From: CAZWLY01 sp964634465
GTDB taxonomy: Bacteria; Desulfobacterota; Desulfarculia; G963662305
NCBI GenBank assembly: GCA_964634465.1
Contig: CAZWLY010000008.1
Span: 154,655-218,654, forward strand
Reading direction: 5' to 3'
Length of the DNA stretch: 64,000 bases
The position numbers were made by a program, and so were the translations under genes. This document shows positions 53,944 through 63,118 of the stretch, piece after piece. Within the stretch, counting starts at the first letter, position 1. Each line of letters opens with the position of its first letter. Under the pieces are notes generated by a model. That model did not search any database and was not told the DNA's origin. It saw only the letters and a program-made list of their open reading frames with translations.

Positions 53944-53989
53944 AATCAATTTAAACCAAATGGCGAGCGGCCTGTCAAACCGGACGGAA

Positions 53990-55237
53990 TCACGCCGGGG
54001 CCGATTCGTTGCCGGCGGATTCGGTTTTCTGGCCGGCGATCATCTCCTCGAAGACGGCCGCCAGCCGGCGATGGGTATCGGCCAGGGAGCGCCTGGCTCC
54101 GCTTTCGGCCGCCTTCTCGCCCATGGCCCGTCGTCTCCCGGCGTCCATGAGTTCGGCCAGCCGCCGGGCCAGTTCACCGGCCTGGGGCGGGTGGGCGATG
54201 ACGAAGCCTTCGACGCCGTCGTCGATCAGCCCGGCCGCGCCGTTGGCCTCGGTGGTGACGACCGGCAGACCCGAGGCCATGGCCTCGATGACGACCAGCG
54301 AGCAGGCGTCGTAATAGGTCGGCAGGACAAAGGCGTCGGAGGCGGCGTAGACCTCCTCGGGCGCCTTGGTCGGTCCGGCGAAGACGATCGCCTCTTCGAG
54401 CCTCAGTCGCTCGACCAGCCGGAGCATGGCCCTCTTTGGCCGCCCGCCCACGACCAACACCGTAAACGGCCCCGCGCCCCGCCTCTTCAACATACCGGCC
54501 GCTTCGATCAACACGGCCAGGCCCTTCTTCTTGAGGTCGTAGGACATGAACGAGAAGACGACCGCGTCTTCGGCGAGGCCGAAGCGTTTTCTGGCCCGGC
54601 TTCTTAGCGCCGCCGCCGAGGTCGGGTTGTAGCGGGCGGTGTCGATGCCGTTGTAGATCACCTCGACGGCCCCGGCGTCGAGGCCGTAGGCGGCCAGCAT
54701 GTCGGCCTTTATCATGTCGGCGATGGCCAGGATCCGGGGCCGCGGCTCCAGCCGGAACGGGGCGGACTCGATGGCCTCCCGGACCCGGTTCTTCAGCGAC
54801 AGCTTGAGGAGCAGGCGCTTGGCGGTCCTGACCAGGGGGCGGGGTTCGGCAAAGAGCTTCTTGGCCGTGGACACGGCGTGGACCCCACCGTGGCTCTGGT
54901 AGGCGTTCATGAAGACGGTGTTGCCGAAGCCCAGGACGACCCCGGAATCGAGGTCGAAGCCGGCCGCCCTGACCAGTCGCCGGTGCTCCCTGGCGAAGCG
55001 CAGCAGCTTGGCCCAGGCCGGCAGCCAGGCCGGCGGGGTCTCGATTTTATGAAACCGGGCCCCTTCGGGCTGGCCGTCCCAGGCGTGGCCGAAGAGATGG
55101 ACCCGCCAGCCGGCCTCGAGCAGACTGGCGGCCAGATCGACGGCGTAGGACTCGGCCCCGCCGGCGTGGCGGGAAAAGTTCTCCACGGCCAGGGCGATCT
55201 TTTTCTCGGAGATCGGCTCGTTGGCGGCGGCGGTCAT
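53990..55237 (-). CDS. Glycosyltransferase family 4
   Basis: 415 residues, GT-B fold. The N-terminal ENFSRHAGGAESYAVDLAASLLEAG (about 19-43), the middle IYNGIDTARYNP, and the C-terminal EVYAASDAFVLPTYYDACSLVVIEAMASGLPVV-type region with its E-x7-E are typical of GT4. It resembles the LPS core glucosyltransferase WaaG group. It is 16 bp after a GT2 gene in the envelope cluster and may act on LPS core. Confidence 0.88.
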   Translation of the reverse strand: MTAAANEPISEKKIALAVENFSRHAGGAESYAVDLAASLLEAGWRVHLFGHAWDGQPEGARFHKIETPPAWLPAWAKLLRFAREHRRLVRAAGFDLDSGVVLGFGNTVFMNAYQSHGGVHAVSTAKKLFAEPRPLVRTAKRLLLKLSLKNRVREAIESAPFRLEPRPRILAIADMIKADMLAAYGLDAGAVEVIYNGIDTARYNPTSAAALRSRARKRFGLAEDAVVFSFMSYDLKKKGLAVLIEAAGMLKRRGAGPFTVLVVGGRPKRAMLRLVERLRLEEAIVFAGPTKAPEEVYAASDAFVLPTYYDACSLVVIEAMASGLPVVTTEANGAAGLIDDGVEGFVIAHPPQAGELARRLAELMDAGRRRAMGEKAAESGARRSLADTHRRLAAVFEEMIAGQKTESAGNESAPA

Positions 55238-55253
55238 GGCCCGATCGTCCGCT

Positions 55254-56285
55254 TCAGTCGCGCCTGAGCCGTTTGAGGAGGCTGCCCTTCCTGGTCGAAG
55301 TCTCGGCGGCGACCCGGCCGGCCAGCGGCGGCAGCAGTTTGCTGTGATACTTGCGAGACTTGCCGAACTTCTCCCGCCAGTTCTTCTCCTTCTGCTTGTC
55401 CCAGGCCCGGCCGTCGAAGTTTCTGCCCTGGCGGGTCATGCACCAGTTGTGGTGGAGGACGCTTCGACCGCAAAAGCCGTAGCGCCACCTTTTTTCCGGG
55501 GGGTAGACCTCGTCGGTCAACCCCGGCGGGGCCAGGATCTTGGCCATCCTCAGGAAGTACTCCAGGTCCTCGTTGATGCCTACCGGCGAGTAGTCCTCGT
55601 CGAAGTAGCCGATCTGGGCGACCATGGCCGGCCGGATGATGAAACAGACGGCCGATTGGCCGTTTTCGATGAACAGCGGCAGGCCGCTGTCCTTGATCAG
55701 CCGGCAAAACTCGTCGTGGCCGCCCCACTCGGCGTAGATGGCCTCCACGCTCTGGCCGATGGTCTCGGCGGTGTAGGGCCGGTTGGGATCGACGTGGTGC
55801 CGCCTGGTCTTGGCGTGGCTTTCCATGAGTTCGGTCAGGACCGGCGAGCCGTTTTCCAGGGCGGCCGCCCAGCCGATCCGCGGGTCGGATTCCAGGGTCT
55901 CCACCAGGGGTTGGAGCCAGTCCGGGCCGTAGATGACGTCGTTGTTGGAGATGACGTAGTAGTCGTAGCTGAACCGGCCGTCGGCCGCCTCGGCCCGGCC
56001 GCTGGTCGGATCGAAGCGGAGCATCTGGTTCCAGGCGATGGCCACGCCCTGGTTGGTCTCGTTACGAAGATAATGGACCGGGAAGCGGCTCTCGGCGGCG
56101 AACTCCTCGGCCAGACCGGCGATGTCGTCCGCCGAGCCGTTGTCCACGATCAGCACCTCCACGGCCAGATCGAGCCGGTCGGTGTCGGTGGTCCGCAACA
56201 GGCTGGCCAGGCAGGCCCGGGTCATCTCGATGTTGTCCAGGACGGGGAGGCCGATCAGGACTCTGGTTTTGTCGGTTGGGGTCAC
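55254..56285 (-). CDS. Glycosyltransferase family 2
   Basis: 343 residues. GT-A core: VLIGLPVLDNIEMTRACLASLL (about 9-30), VLIVDNGSADD, RNETNQGVAIAWNQML and NNDVIYGPDW with the DxD-like N-N-D. A later EDLEYFLRM (about 233-241) provides the acidic base. Basic C-terminus. The GTG start overlaps the stop of the WaaE-like gene (GTGA). Sugar and acceptor unknown. Confidence 0.85.
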   Translation of the reverse strand: MTPTDKTRVLIGLPVLDNIEMTRACLASLLRTTDTDRLDLAVEVLIVDNGSADDIAGLAEEFAAESRFPVHYLRNETNQGVAIAWNQMLRFDPTSGRAEAADGRFSYDYYVISNNDVIYGPDWLQPLVETLESDPRIGWAAALENGSPVLTELMESHAKTRRHHVDPNRPYTAETIGQSVEAIYAEWGGHDEFCRLIKDSGLPLFIENGQSAVCFIIRPAMVAQIGYFDEDYSPVGINEDLEYFLRMAKILAPPGLTDEVYPPEKRWRYGFCGRSVLHHNWCMTRQGRNFDGRAWDKQKEKNWREKFGKSRKYHSKLLPPLAGRVAAETSTRKGSLLKRLRRD

Positions 56286-57040
56286 TTGAGGCTCCGTTCC
56301 CAGGCCTTGGCGTGCTTCAGAAAGACGTACCACGACGAATTCATGGCGATGACAAGCCCGGCCAGGCCGTCCAGAAAACCCAGCTTCCACAGATAGCACT
56401 CGGCGAACTTGCCCAGAGCGTGGAACGCCCCGGCCACCACCCACCAGCCGCCCTTGGGGCCGCGCTCCTCGGCGACGACGTCGGAGAAGCGATTGATGGT
56501 CGCCGCCTGGTCGGCGATGTCGCGATAGACGTAGTGGCGCAGGGGGTTTTCGAGCTCCCTGACCTCTCCGTCGGCGACGAGGCTCTCGTGCAACCGGCCG
56601 CCCTCCCATCTGGCCCGGCCCCGGCGGCAGAGCCGGACCTTGCGGTCAGGGTACCAGCCGCCGTGGCGAATCCAGCGGCCCAGGTAGCGGCTCAGCCGAG
56701 GCATGGAAAAGGCGGCCACTCCGTCGTCGGCCTGCCTCACCGCCTCGACGATCTCTTCGGCCAGCTCGGGCGTCACTTCCTCGTCGCTGTCCAGGTTCAA
56801 GATCCAGCGGCCGCTGGTCGCCTCCAGGGCGAACTGCTTCTGGGCGGTGAACCCGGCCCAGTCCCGGTGGATCACCTTGGCCCCCAGGTCTTGGCACAGT
56901 TCGACCGTCCCGTCGTCGCTGCCCGAATCGACGACCACCACCTCGTCGGCGAAGGCGACGCTCCTCAACAGCCGGTCGATCCGGTCGGCCTCGTTCAAGG
57001 TGATGACGGCGACGCTGATTTCGGGCCTTTCATCGGACAT
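56282..57040 (-). CDS. Glycosyltransferase family 2, WaaE/KdtX-like
   Basis: 252 residues: ISVAVITLNEADRIDRLLRSV (about 8-28), VVVVDSGSDDGTVELC, ILNLDSDEEVTPELAEEI (DxD, about 80-97) and RYLGRWIRHGGWYPDRKVRLCRRG (about 127-150) are hallmarks of the WaaE/KdtX group that add glucose to the LPS inner core. Position in the LPS cluster agrees. Confidence 0.88.
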   Translation of the reverse strand: MSDERPEISVAVITLNEADRIDRLLRSVAFADEVVVVDSGSDDGTVELCQDLGAKVIHRDWAGFTAQKQFALEATSGRWILNLDSDEEVTPELAEEIVEAVRQADDGVAAFSMPRLSRYLGRWIRHGGWYPDRKVRLCRRGRARWEGGRLHESLVADGEVRELENPLRHYVYRDIADQAATINRFSDVVAEERGPKGGWWVVAGAFHALGKFAECYLWKLGFLDGLAGLVIAMNSSWYVFLKHAKAWERSLK

Positions 57041-57087
57041 GGCTCACCCTGGTCAGGCTCAGACGATATCGATAACCATCGGTATTG

Positions 57088-58644
57088 TCAATCGTTTTGC
57101 CGACGGATTGGGCCGGGATCGCTCGCCTCGGCCTCGTCGAAGACGGCCAGGAACTTGGCCGGCCGGGCGTCGCTGCCCTTGAAGTTGACACAGTAGTAGA
57201 GCCCGACCCGATTGATGATCGTCCCAGCCGGGCCGACGAGATCGAGTTTCTTGACGGGCGTCACCCGCTCGAACAACCATTTCAGAATCTTGATCGGCCG
57301 GCGGTAGTTGCGCAGGTTGATCACCGCCAGGCCGTTGCGGCCCTTCAGCTTCCGCGGATCGGTCCAGAAAAGGTAGGCGTTGAGCCGCTCGCCCGGCACG
57401 AACAGGCTCTCGGTTTGGGGCTGGCCGGGGGTGTAAAAGGCGGCCAGACTGGCCAACTGGTAGCGCAAGGCGAAGATGAACGGTTTTTCGTCGCCGGGCA
57501 ACTCGTCCAGCACCCGGCCGATCTCCCGGCCCATCTCCGGCCAGCCGTAGATCTCCATGGTCGGGTCCATCTCGGGCGGCAGGTTGACGGCCCGGATGAT
57601 GGGCGCGTGGAGGCCGGCCGCGACGACGATGGCGTAGCCGCTCAAGACGGCCGCGATCGCCCAGCGCCGCCATTTGGCGGATTCGGTCAGGCGGGGCTTC
57701 AGGGCCAGGCCGGCGGCCAGCATGGCGGCGATGTAGCCCGGGGCCGGCCAGTTGCCGTAGACCCTCGACTTCACCGACAGGACCGCGAAGAGCAGCAACA
57801 CCGGCGCCGAGGTCCAGACCAGAAAGGCCAGCAGGTCGTCGCCCCGCCGGGCCATTTTGAAGGCCAGGACCAGGCCGATGACGATCATCACCAGCAACAC
57901 CGGCCCGAGAAAGGCCAACTGGGCGCCGATGAACTCATGGAGGGTGAAGATCCACTCTCCGCCGCCCAGTCCCAGGGAGTGCCTGAAGGCGACCCAATGG
58001 TGGGCGGCGTTCCAGAAGAGGTTGGGGCTGTAGATCGAGGCGGCGATGAGCGCGGCCAGGTACGGCTCCTTGCGCTTGAGCCAGAAACGGCGTCTGGGAT
58101 TGGTCAGGAGGAAGACGAACACCAGGCCGGGCAGGAGCACCGAGGTGTACTTGGCCAGCATGGCCAGCCCGGCGGCCGCGCCGGCGCCGTACCAGGCCCG
58201 GGGCCGATCCTTGAAAATCGCCAGCGCGGTCAGCTCCAGCCCCAACAGCCAGAGAAAGGCCTGGGGGGTGTCGTAGGTCTGGATGATCGACCCGGAGGTG
58301 AAAAGCATGGTCGAGTTGGCGGCGATGACCAACCACAGCCCCAAGCGTTCGTCGTCCGCCACCCGACGGCAGAAGTCGTAGAACAGGAGGCTGGTGCCGA
58401 GACCCAGGATCAGGGCGGTGATCCGGACGCCGAGGACGGTCCCGCCCAAGACCAGGGTGCCCAGTTTGACCAGCCAGGCGATGAGCGGACCCTGGTCGTA
58501 GTAGCCGAAGGCCAGGTGGCGCGACCACTGCCACGAGTTGGCCTCGTCCGAGGCCAGGGGAATGGCCTGGATGTAGTAGAGGCGGACCAGCGTCAGGCCG
58601 GTCAGAAGGGCGATCAGAGCGATTCGGATTTGTCGGCGATTCAT
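57088..58644 (-). CDS. GT39-like (ArnT/PMT-type) integral membrane glycosyltransferase
   Basis: 518 residues with about ten to twelve membrane segments. The first periplasmic loop has LASDEANSWQWSRHLAFGYYDQGPLIAW (about 30-57), with the acidic pair typical of GT39/GT83 enzymes that take sugar from a polyprenyl phosphate donor. A soluble C-terminal part follows from about residue 390. The polyprenol-phosphate-sugar synthase at 60.0 kb could supply its donor. Confidence 0.85.
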   Translation of the reverse strand: MNRRQIRIALIALLTGLTLVRLYYIQAIPLASDEANSWQWSRHLAFGYYDQGPLIAWLVKLGTLVLGGTVLGVRITALILGLGTSLLFYDFCRRVADDERLGLWLVIAANSTMLFTSGSIIQTYDTPQAFLWLLGLELTALAIFKDRPRAWYGAGAAAGLAMLAKYTSVLLPGLVFVFLLTNPRRRFWLKRKEPYLAALIAASIYSPNLFWNAAHHWVAFRHSLGLGGGEWIFTLHEFIGAQLAFLGPVLLVMIVIGLVLAFKMARRGDDLLAFLVWTSAPVLLLFAVLSVKSRVYGNWPAPGYIAAMLAAGLALKPRLTESAKWRRWAIAAVLSGYAIVVAAGLHAPIIRAVNLPPEMDPTMEIYGWPEMGREIGRVLDELPGDEKPFIFALRYQLASLAAFYTPGQPQTESLFVPGERLNAYLFWTDPRKLKGRNGLAVINLRNYRRPIKILKWLFERVTPVKKLDLVGPAGTIINRVGLYYCVNFKGSDARPAKFLAVFDEAEASDPGPIRRQND

Positions 58645-58769
58645 GGGGGCCTTTTCGGGCCCGATTTCGACCGGGGCTTCCAGCGCCCGCCGGGGCCGAG
58701 CGATGGTCAGGAGGTCGAAATCAGGCCAAAAATCGATTCACGACAGTATAGGTCAGGCGGCCGCGGGCG

Positions 58770-59699
58770 TCAATCGGCCTCATCGGCCTCCCAGGGCAGG
58801 CCGGAACCCTCCCGGCGGGGCCAGGGGCTGTGGGGCCGAATCTTCCAGCGCCGGTGCATCCACATCCACTGCTCGGGGCGGCGGCGGATTATCTCTTCCA
58901 GGATCCGGCTGTAGTTCTGGGTGTTGTCCCAGACGTCCTGGAGGGGATTACCGGTGTCGATGGTGGAGATGGGCGGTTCGTAGTAGACGTCCAGTTTGCC
59001 GTCGGCGGCCCGGTAGTTGTAGATCGGCACCACCGCCGCGCCGGTGGCTATGGCCAGCCGGGCCAGCAGCTTGACGGTGCAGGCCGGCCGGCCGAAAAAA
59101 TCGACCCACACCCCCTCGTACCAGTCGGTGGACTGGTCGAGCAGGATGCCCACCGTCTCGCCTTGGCGAAGCAGGGTCAATATCCGGCGCAGGGCGTTGC
59201 GGCGGGGGATGGACGAGTTGCCGGTCTTGGCCCGCCAGTCGTTGACGATCTTGTCTATGACCGGCCAGTCGAGAGTCCGGGCGACCACGAACAGCGGCTG
59301 ATAGGTCTCGCCGGCGGCCAGGCTCATCCACTCCCAGTTGCCGATATGGAGGCTCAAGCCCAAGACGCCCTTGCCGGCGGCGGAGGCGGCCCTGATGTTC
59401 TCCAGCCCGTGCTGGCGGGTTCCCGCCGCGATCTGCTGCGGCGAGTACCGAAATGTCTTGATGTTTTCGGTGATGACCATCAAGAGATGCTGAAAGCACT
59501 GCCTGGCCGTCCGTCTCACCCAGGCCTCGTCTTTTTCCGGGTAGGCGCGGCGGAGGTTGGCCAAGGCGATACGGCGACGCTGGACGGCCGCGTAGTAACC
59601 CAACCAGCCGATCACCCGCCCGATGCCCCGAAGGACCCTGAGCGGAATCAGGCTCAGCAACCTGCTCAGTCCGTTGAGAAGCAAGTAGATCAACTCCAC
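58770..59699 (-). CDS. Lipid A biosynthesis acyltransferase (LpxL/HtrB family)
   Basis: 309 residues. N-terminal membrane helix, catalytic H-x4-E in LHIGNWEW (about residues 117-124), DQSTDWYEGVWVDFFGRPA (about 184-202) and PEQWMWMHRRWK (about 274-285) are diagnostic. It adds a secondary acyl chain to lipid A. It leads the minus-strand envelope cluster. The start is a GTG at 59699, although a TTG two codons later is better placed behind GAGG. Confidence 0.92.
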   Translation of the reverse strand: MELIYLLLNGLSRLLSLIPLRVLRGIGRVIGWLGYYAAVQRRRIALANLRRAYPEKDEAWVRRTARQCFQHLLMVITENIKTFRYSPQQIAAGTRQHGLENIRAASAAGKGVLGLSLHIGNWEWMSLAAGETYQPLFVVARTLDWPVIDKIVNDWRAKTGNSSIPRRNALRRILTLLRQGETVGILLDQSTDWYEGVWVDFFGRPACTVKLLARLAIATGAAVVPIYNYRAADGKLDVYYEPPISTIDTGNPLQDVWDNTQNYSRILEEIIRRRPEQWMWMHRRWKIRPHSPWPRREGSGLPWEADEAD

Positions 59700-60003
59700 C
59701 TCAGGGGACGCCGATGTAGCTCAAGGCGGTGATCCTCGGCGGCCGGATCGAATATTCACGCCCGCCAGCATAAAAGATATAAGATTGTTCTTCAAGCCCC
59801 GGCTGGCAACGAAGGCGTCTCGATCGCTCGACGGGTCCGGAACAGGCCGGCTCGCCCCGACCTCTCTTTTCATGAACAGGCTCCGCAATGGGTTTGACGC
59901 CCGGCCTCGGGCGTGTTAAATGCCAATCGATCGAGCCATGGCGCTTGGAGCCGGGTGGAGAGGCCGGAAACGGAGGAAACTTGCCACATCAAGGGCGCGG
60001 CGA
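59700..60003. other. Divergent intergenic region of the envelope loci
   Basis: About 300 bp between the LpxL-type gene (minus) and the GT2 gene (plus). It holds the minus-strand promoter at 59769-59797. No supported gene; an in-frame upstream extension of the GT2 gene has a non-family-like sequence. Confidence 0.5.
59769..59797 (-). promoter_or_regulatory. Promoter of the LpxL-led envelope cluster
   Basis: Minus strand TTGAAG (59797-59792), 17-bp spacer, TATGCT (59774-59769), about 70 nt before the gene. Confidence 0.5.
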
Positions 60004-60756
60004 ATGTCACTCTATGTCATGATCCCTACCTTCAACGAGGCCGAGAACATCGTTCCTCTGTTGGACGATCTCTTCGCCCTGGGCGTCGAGGGTATGCACG
60101 TCCTGGTCGTGGACGACACCTCCACCGACGGCACCTGGCAGTTGGTCGAGGACTACGCGGCCAGGAACGCCAACGTCCACCTGCTGCTGCGCTCCAAGCG
60201 ACGGGGGCGGGGCACGGCCGGCATCGACGGCTTCAACTGGATTCTCTCCACCGACGCCGAGCTCATCCTGGAAATGGACGGCGACTACTCCCACCAGCCC
60301 AAGCACATCCCGGCTATGATCGAGGCGATCAAGGACGCCGACCTGGTGCTGGGCAGCCGGTTCGTGCCCGGCGGCTCGGACAACGACCGGGGCCTGGTCC
60401 GCCAGGCGGTCACCAAACTGGCCGGGCTTTACGTCCGGTCCCTGTTGAAGCTCGACGTCCGCGACGTCTCCTCCGGCTTCCGGTTGTTCAGGCGGGAGGT
60501 GTTGGAACGCATCGACGTCGACAACCTCATCTCGGCCGGGCCGTCCATCGTCTTGGAAATACTCTACAAAGCCGTGTTGCAGGGCTTCAGGCTCAAAGAG
60601 GTGCCCATCGAGTTCATCGACCGCCGCCAGGGTGAGACCAAACTGGACTGGATCACCCTGCTGGAGACGCTGGTCATGGTCCTGAGGCTCAGACAGATGT
60701 ACAAGTCGGGCAAGATCGCCACCGCTGCCGGCTGGGAGGCGTCGGTCAGGCCATGA
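60004..60756 (+). CDS. Polyprenol-phosphate sugar synthase-like GT2 (DPM1 type)
   Basis: 250 residues: MSLYVMIPTFNEAENIVPLLD at the start, VLVVDDTSTDGT, LEMDGDYSHQPKHIP (DxD, about 95-109), VLGSRFVPGGSDNDRG, VSSGFRLFRREVLERI and IEFIDRRQGETKLD, all characteristic of dolichol-phosphate mannosyltransferase relatives. It has no C-terminal membrane domain. It would load mannose or another sugar on polyprenyl phosphate from GDP- or UDP-sugar. The start ATG matches the family start. It overlaps the radical SAM gene by 4 bp. Confidence 0.9.
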   Translation: MSLYVMIPTFNEAENIVPLLDDLFALGVEGMHVLVVDDTSTDGTWQLVEDYAARNANVHLLLRSKRRGRGTAGIDGFNWILSTDAELILEMDGDYSHQPKHIPAMIEAIKDADLVLGSRFVPGGSDNDRGLVRQAVTKLAGLYVRSLLKLDVRDVSSGFRLFRREVLERIDVDNLISAGPSIVLEILYKAVLQGFRLKEVPIEFIDRRQGETKLDWITLLETLVMVLRLRQMYKSGKIATAAGWEASVRP

Positions 60757-62123
60757 GGGTCGTCCTCCTCGCCCCGCCCGGCCGCCGGAATTACGTCCGC
60801 GACAACTACTGTTCCAAGGTGGCCAAGGCCGACTACGCCTACGAACCGCTGGATTTGTTGCTTCTCAGCGGCCGTTTCGACGACGCCCGGTTCATCGACG
60901 CCGTCAAGGCCGGCTTGTCGCCTCAGGACTGCCTGACCAGGGTGATCGCCGCCCGGCCGCAGGCGGTCATCAGCCTGGTCGGGGCGGTCTCCTGGCCCGA
61001 GGACAGGGATTTCCTGGCCGCGCTCAAGGCGGCCCGGCCGGAGATCAAGATCCTGGTTTCGGGCGACGTCGTCCTGGAAGCCGGCGCCGAGTTCATGGAC
61101 CGCCATCCCTGGCTCGACGCGATCATCCTCGATTTCACCAACGCCGACGCGGCGCGCTTCCTGGCGGGCAATTATTCGGGTATCGAACAGATGCTCTACC
61201 GCGACGGCGAGGGCCGGGTGACGGTCAAAAGATCGCCGCGCGAGCGGGGCGAGATCACCGATCTGCCCCAGCCCAGGCACGAGCTGTTCGAGGGCCTCGA
61301 CTACGCCTACCCCTTCGTGCGCCGGGCCCGATTCGCCACCGTCCAGACCGATTACGGCTGCCCGTTCAAATGCCGCTTCTGCGTGATGGCCTCCCTCGGC
61401 TACCGGACCCGACCCGTGGCCGAGGTCATCGAGGAGTTGGCCGGGCTCAAGGAGCGCGGCGTCAGGGAGATCTACTTCAACGATCAGACCCTGGGCGGCG
61501 CCGGGCCCCGGTTGGAGGAGTTGTGCCGGGCGATGATCGAGGCCGGGCTGGACCTGGGCTGGTGTTGCTGGAACCGGGTCGATACGGTCGAGGGCCGGTT
61601 GGAATTGATGAAGCGGGCCGGCTGCCACACCATCATGTTCGGGGTGGAGACGGCCAACGACGAGACCCTGAAGCGCAACAGAAAGGGCTTTGACGTCGCC
61701 CAGGTCAGGGAGACCTTCGCCCGGTGCCGCGAGCTGGGCATCAGGACCTTGGCCACCTACCTCATCGGTCTGCCCGGCGAGGACGAGGCCGACATCGAGC
61801 GGACCATCGAGTTGGCCCTGGAGCTGAAGAGCGACTTCGCCTCGTTCAACGTCCTCGTCCCCCGCCACGGCACCGAGGTCCGGCGGGAGATGGCCGCCCA
61901 GGGGGCGATTCTCGACGAGGCGCTGCCCCTGGATCAGACCGGGGCCCAGGTCAACGTCAGCCTCGGCCTGCTCACTCCGGAGCGGATCAAGACCCTCAGG
62001 GACAAGGCCGTGCGCCGGTTCTACCTCCGGCCCGGCTATATCCTGCGCCGCCTGGCCGGGATCAGGACCCCCTACGACGTCAAGGTCCTCATCCGGATGG
62101 CCTCGACCATGATCTGGTCTTGA
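60753..62123 (+). CDS. B12-binding-type radical SAM protein
   Basis: 456 residues. An N-terminal domain of the B12-binding (Rossmann) type spans about residues 1-165, although no DxHxxG cobalt-ligand motif is visible. The radical SAM cluster motif is CPFKCRFC (about 208-215), followed by EIYFNDQTLGG, a CCWNRVDT strand, MFGVETANDETLKRNRKG and YLIGLPGEDEADIERTIELAL. Such enzymes methylate or rearrange lipids, antibiotics or cofactors; the substrate is unknown. Coupling to a polyprenol sugar synthase suggests a glycolipid or envelope substrate. Confidence 0.88.
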   Translation: MRVVLLAPPGRRNYVRDNYCSKVAKADYAYEPLDLLLLSGRFDDARFIDAVKAGLSPQDCLTRVIAARPQAVISLVGAVSWPEDRDFLAALKAARPEIKILVSGDVVLEAGAEFMDRHPWLDAIILDFTNADAARFLAGNYSGIEQMLYRDGEGRVTVKRSPRERGEITDLPQPRHELFEGLDYAYPFVRRARFATVQTDYGCPFKCRFCVMASLGYRTRPVAEVIEELAGLKERGVREIYFNDQTLGGAGPRLEELCRAMIEAGLDLGWCCWNRVDTVEGRLELMKRAGCHTIMFGVETANDETLKRNRKGFDVAQVRETFARCRELGIRTLATYLIGLPGEDEADIERTIELALELKSDFASFNVLVPRHGTEVRREMAAQGAILDEALPLDQTGAQVNVSLGLLTPERIKTLRDKAVRRFYLRPGYILRRLAGIRTPYDVKVLIRMASTMIWS

Positions 62124-62138
62124 TAGAGAGGAAGCGAA

Positions 62139-62873
62139 ATGCAACTGGCGCTCTCAACCTGGCTGGAAATGGAGGTCTACCTCAAGGAGTCGCGGGGCGT
62201 GATCGTGCCCATCGGCTCCACCGAGCAGCACGGCCCGACCGGCCTGATCGGCACCGACGCCATCTGCGCCGAAGTTATCGCCCGGGGCGTCGGCCGGGCG
62301 GCCGAGGCCATGGTCGCCCCGACGATCAACCTCGGCATGTCCGAGCACCACATGGCCTTTCCCGGGACGATGACCCTCAAGCCATCGACCCTCCTGGCCG
62401 TGGTCCGCGACGTGATCCTGTCCCTGGCCCGGCACGGTTTTGAACGCTTCTTTTTCATCAACGGCCACGGCGGCAACATGCCGACCATCAAGGCCGCCTT
62501 CTACGAGGCCTACGCCGCCGTCCCGCCCCGCGGCCGCGAGCTGCGCCTAAAGGCGGTCAACTGGTGGGAGAGCAAGGCCGTCGCCAAGATCACCAAGGAG
62601 CTCTTCGGAGCCGCCAACGGCTCCCACGCCACGGCCAGCGAGATATCCCTCGCCCTGACGGCTCACCCCGAGCGGGTCAAAGAGGCCCCGCTGGCGCCGA
62701 TCGATTCGGGCCCCGTCGAGATCTACGGCCCCGAGGACTTCCGCCGCCGCTATCCCGACGGCCGCATCGGCTCCGACCCTTCCCTGGCCTCGGCCGAGCA
62801 CGGCCAAAGGATCTACCAGGCGGCGGTGACCGATCTGGCCGAGATGTATCGGGAGTTCATCGCGGCCGATTGA
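62139..62873 (+). CDS. Creatininase-family amidohydrolase
   Basis: 244 residues. Metal ligands fit VPIGSTEQHGPTGLIGTDA (about 24-42; Glu, His, Asp) and FFINGHGGNMPTI (about 107-119; His), with ANGSHATASEISLAL (about 165-179; His, Glu). Family members include creatininase, ArfB and MftE, which trims a peptide next to a radical SAM enzyme. It follows the radical SAM gene by 15 bp, with GAGGAAG upstream of the ATG. No small precursor peptide gene is visible beside it. Confidence 0.88.
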   Translation: MQLALSTWLEMEVYLKESRGVIVPIGSTEQHGPTGLIGTDAICAEVIARGVGRAAEAMVAPTINLGMSEHHMAFPGTMTLKPSTLLAVVRDVILSLARHGFERFFFINGHGGNMPTIKAAFYEAYAAVPPRGRELRLKAVNWWESKAVAKITKELFGAANGSHATASEISLALTAHPERVKEAPLAPIDSGPVEIYGPEDFRRRYPDGRIGSDPSLASAEHGQRIYQAAVTDLAEMYREFIAAD

Positions 62874-63085
62874 CCGGCGTCCGCCGGGAGCGATCCCCCA
62901 GCCGGCGATGAAACTGGATTGGCCGACGATCAAACCTGCGGCCACGGCCTTGCCCGGTCCGAGGAGAGAAGCGGCGACGCTGTTCAGGGATTTACGCACG
63001 AAGCAAAAGGCTGGTAAGTCAACCCCTAAGAGTAGAAAACCAGCAACGCGGCTGACACAACCCCCTGCTGGAACCTTCTGTCAGG

Positions 63086-63104
63086 TAAATAACGTTATTG
63101 TACA
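63086..63104 (+). repeat. Left inverted repeat of the low-GC cassette
   Basis: TAAATAACGTTATTGTACA; its reverse complement matches 63927-63945 at 18 of 19 bases. It contains the palindrome AATAACGTTATT. It lies 14 bp beyond the stop of the membrane-protein gene. Confidence 0.75.
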
Positions 63105-63118
63105 GATTGTGCTACCGT

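Noticed and set aside
62874..63118. tRNA or attachment site beside the low-GC cassette
   Set aside because: No cloverleaf, no TTCGA-type loop and no direct repeat was visible.
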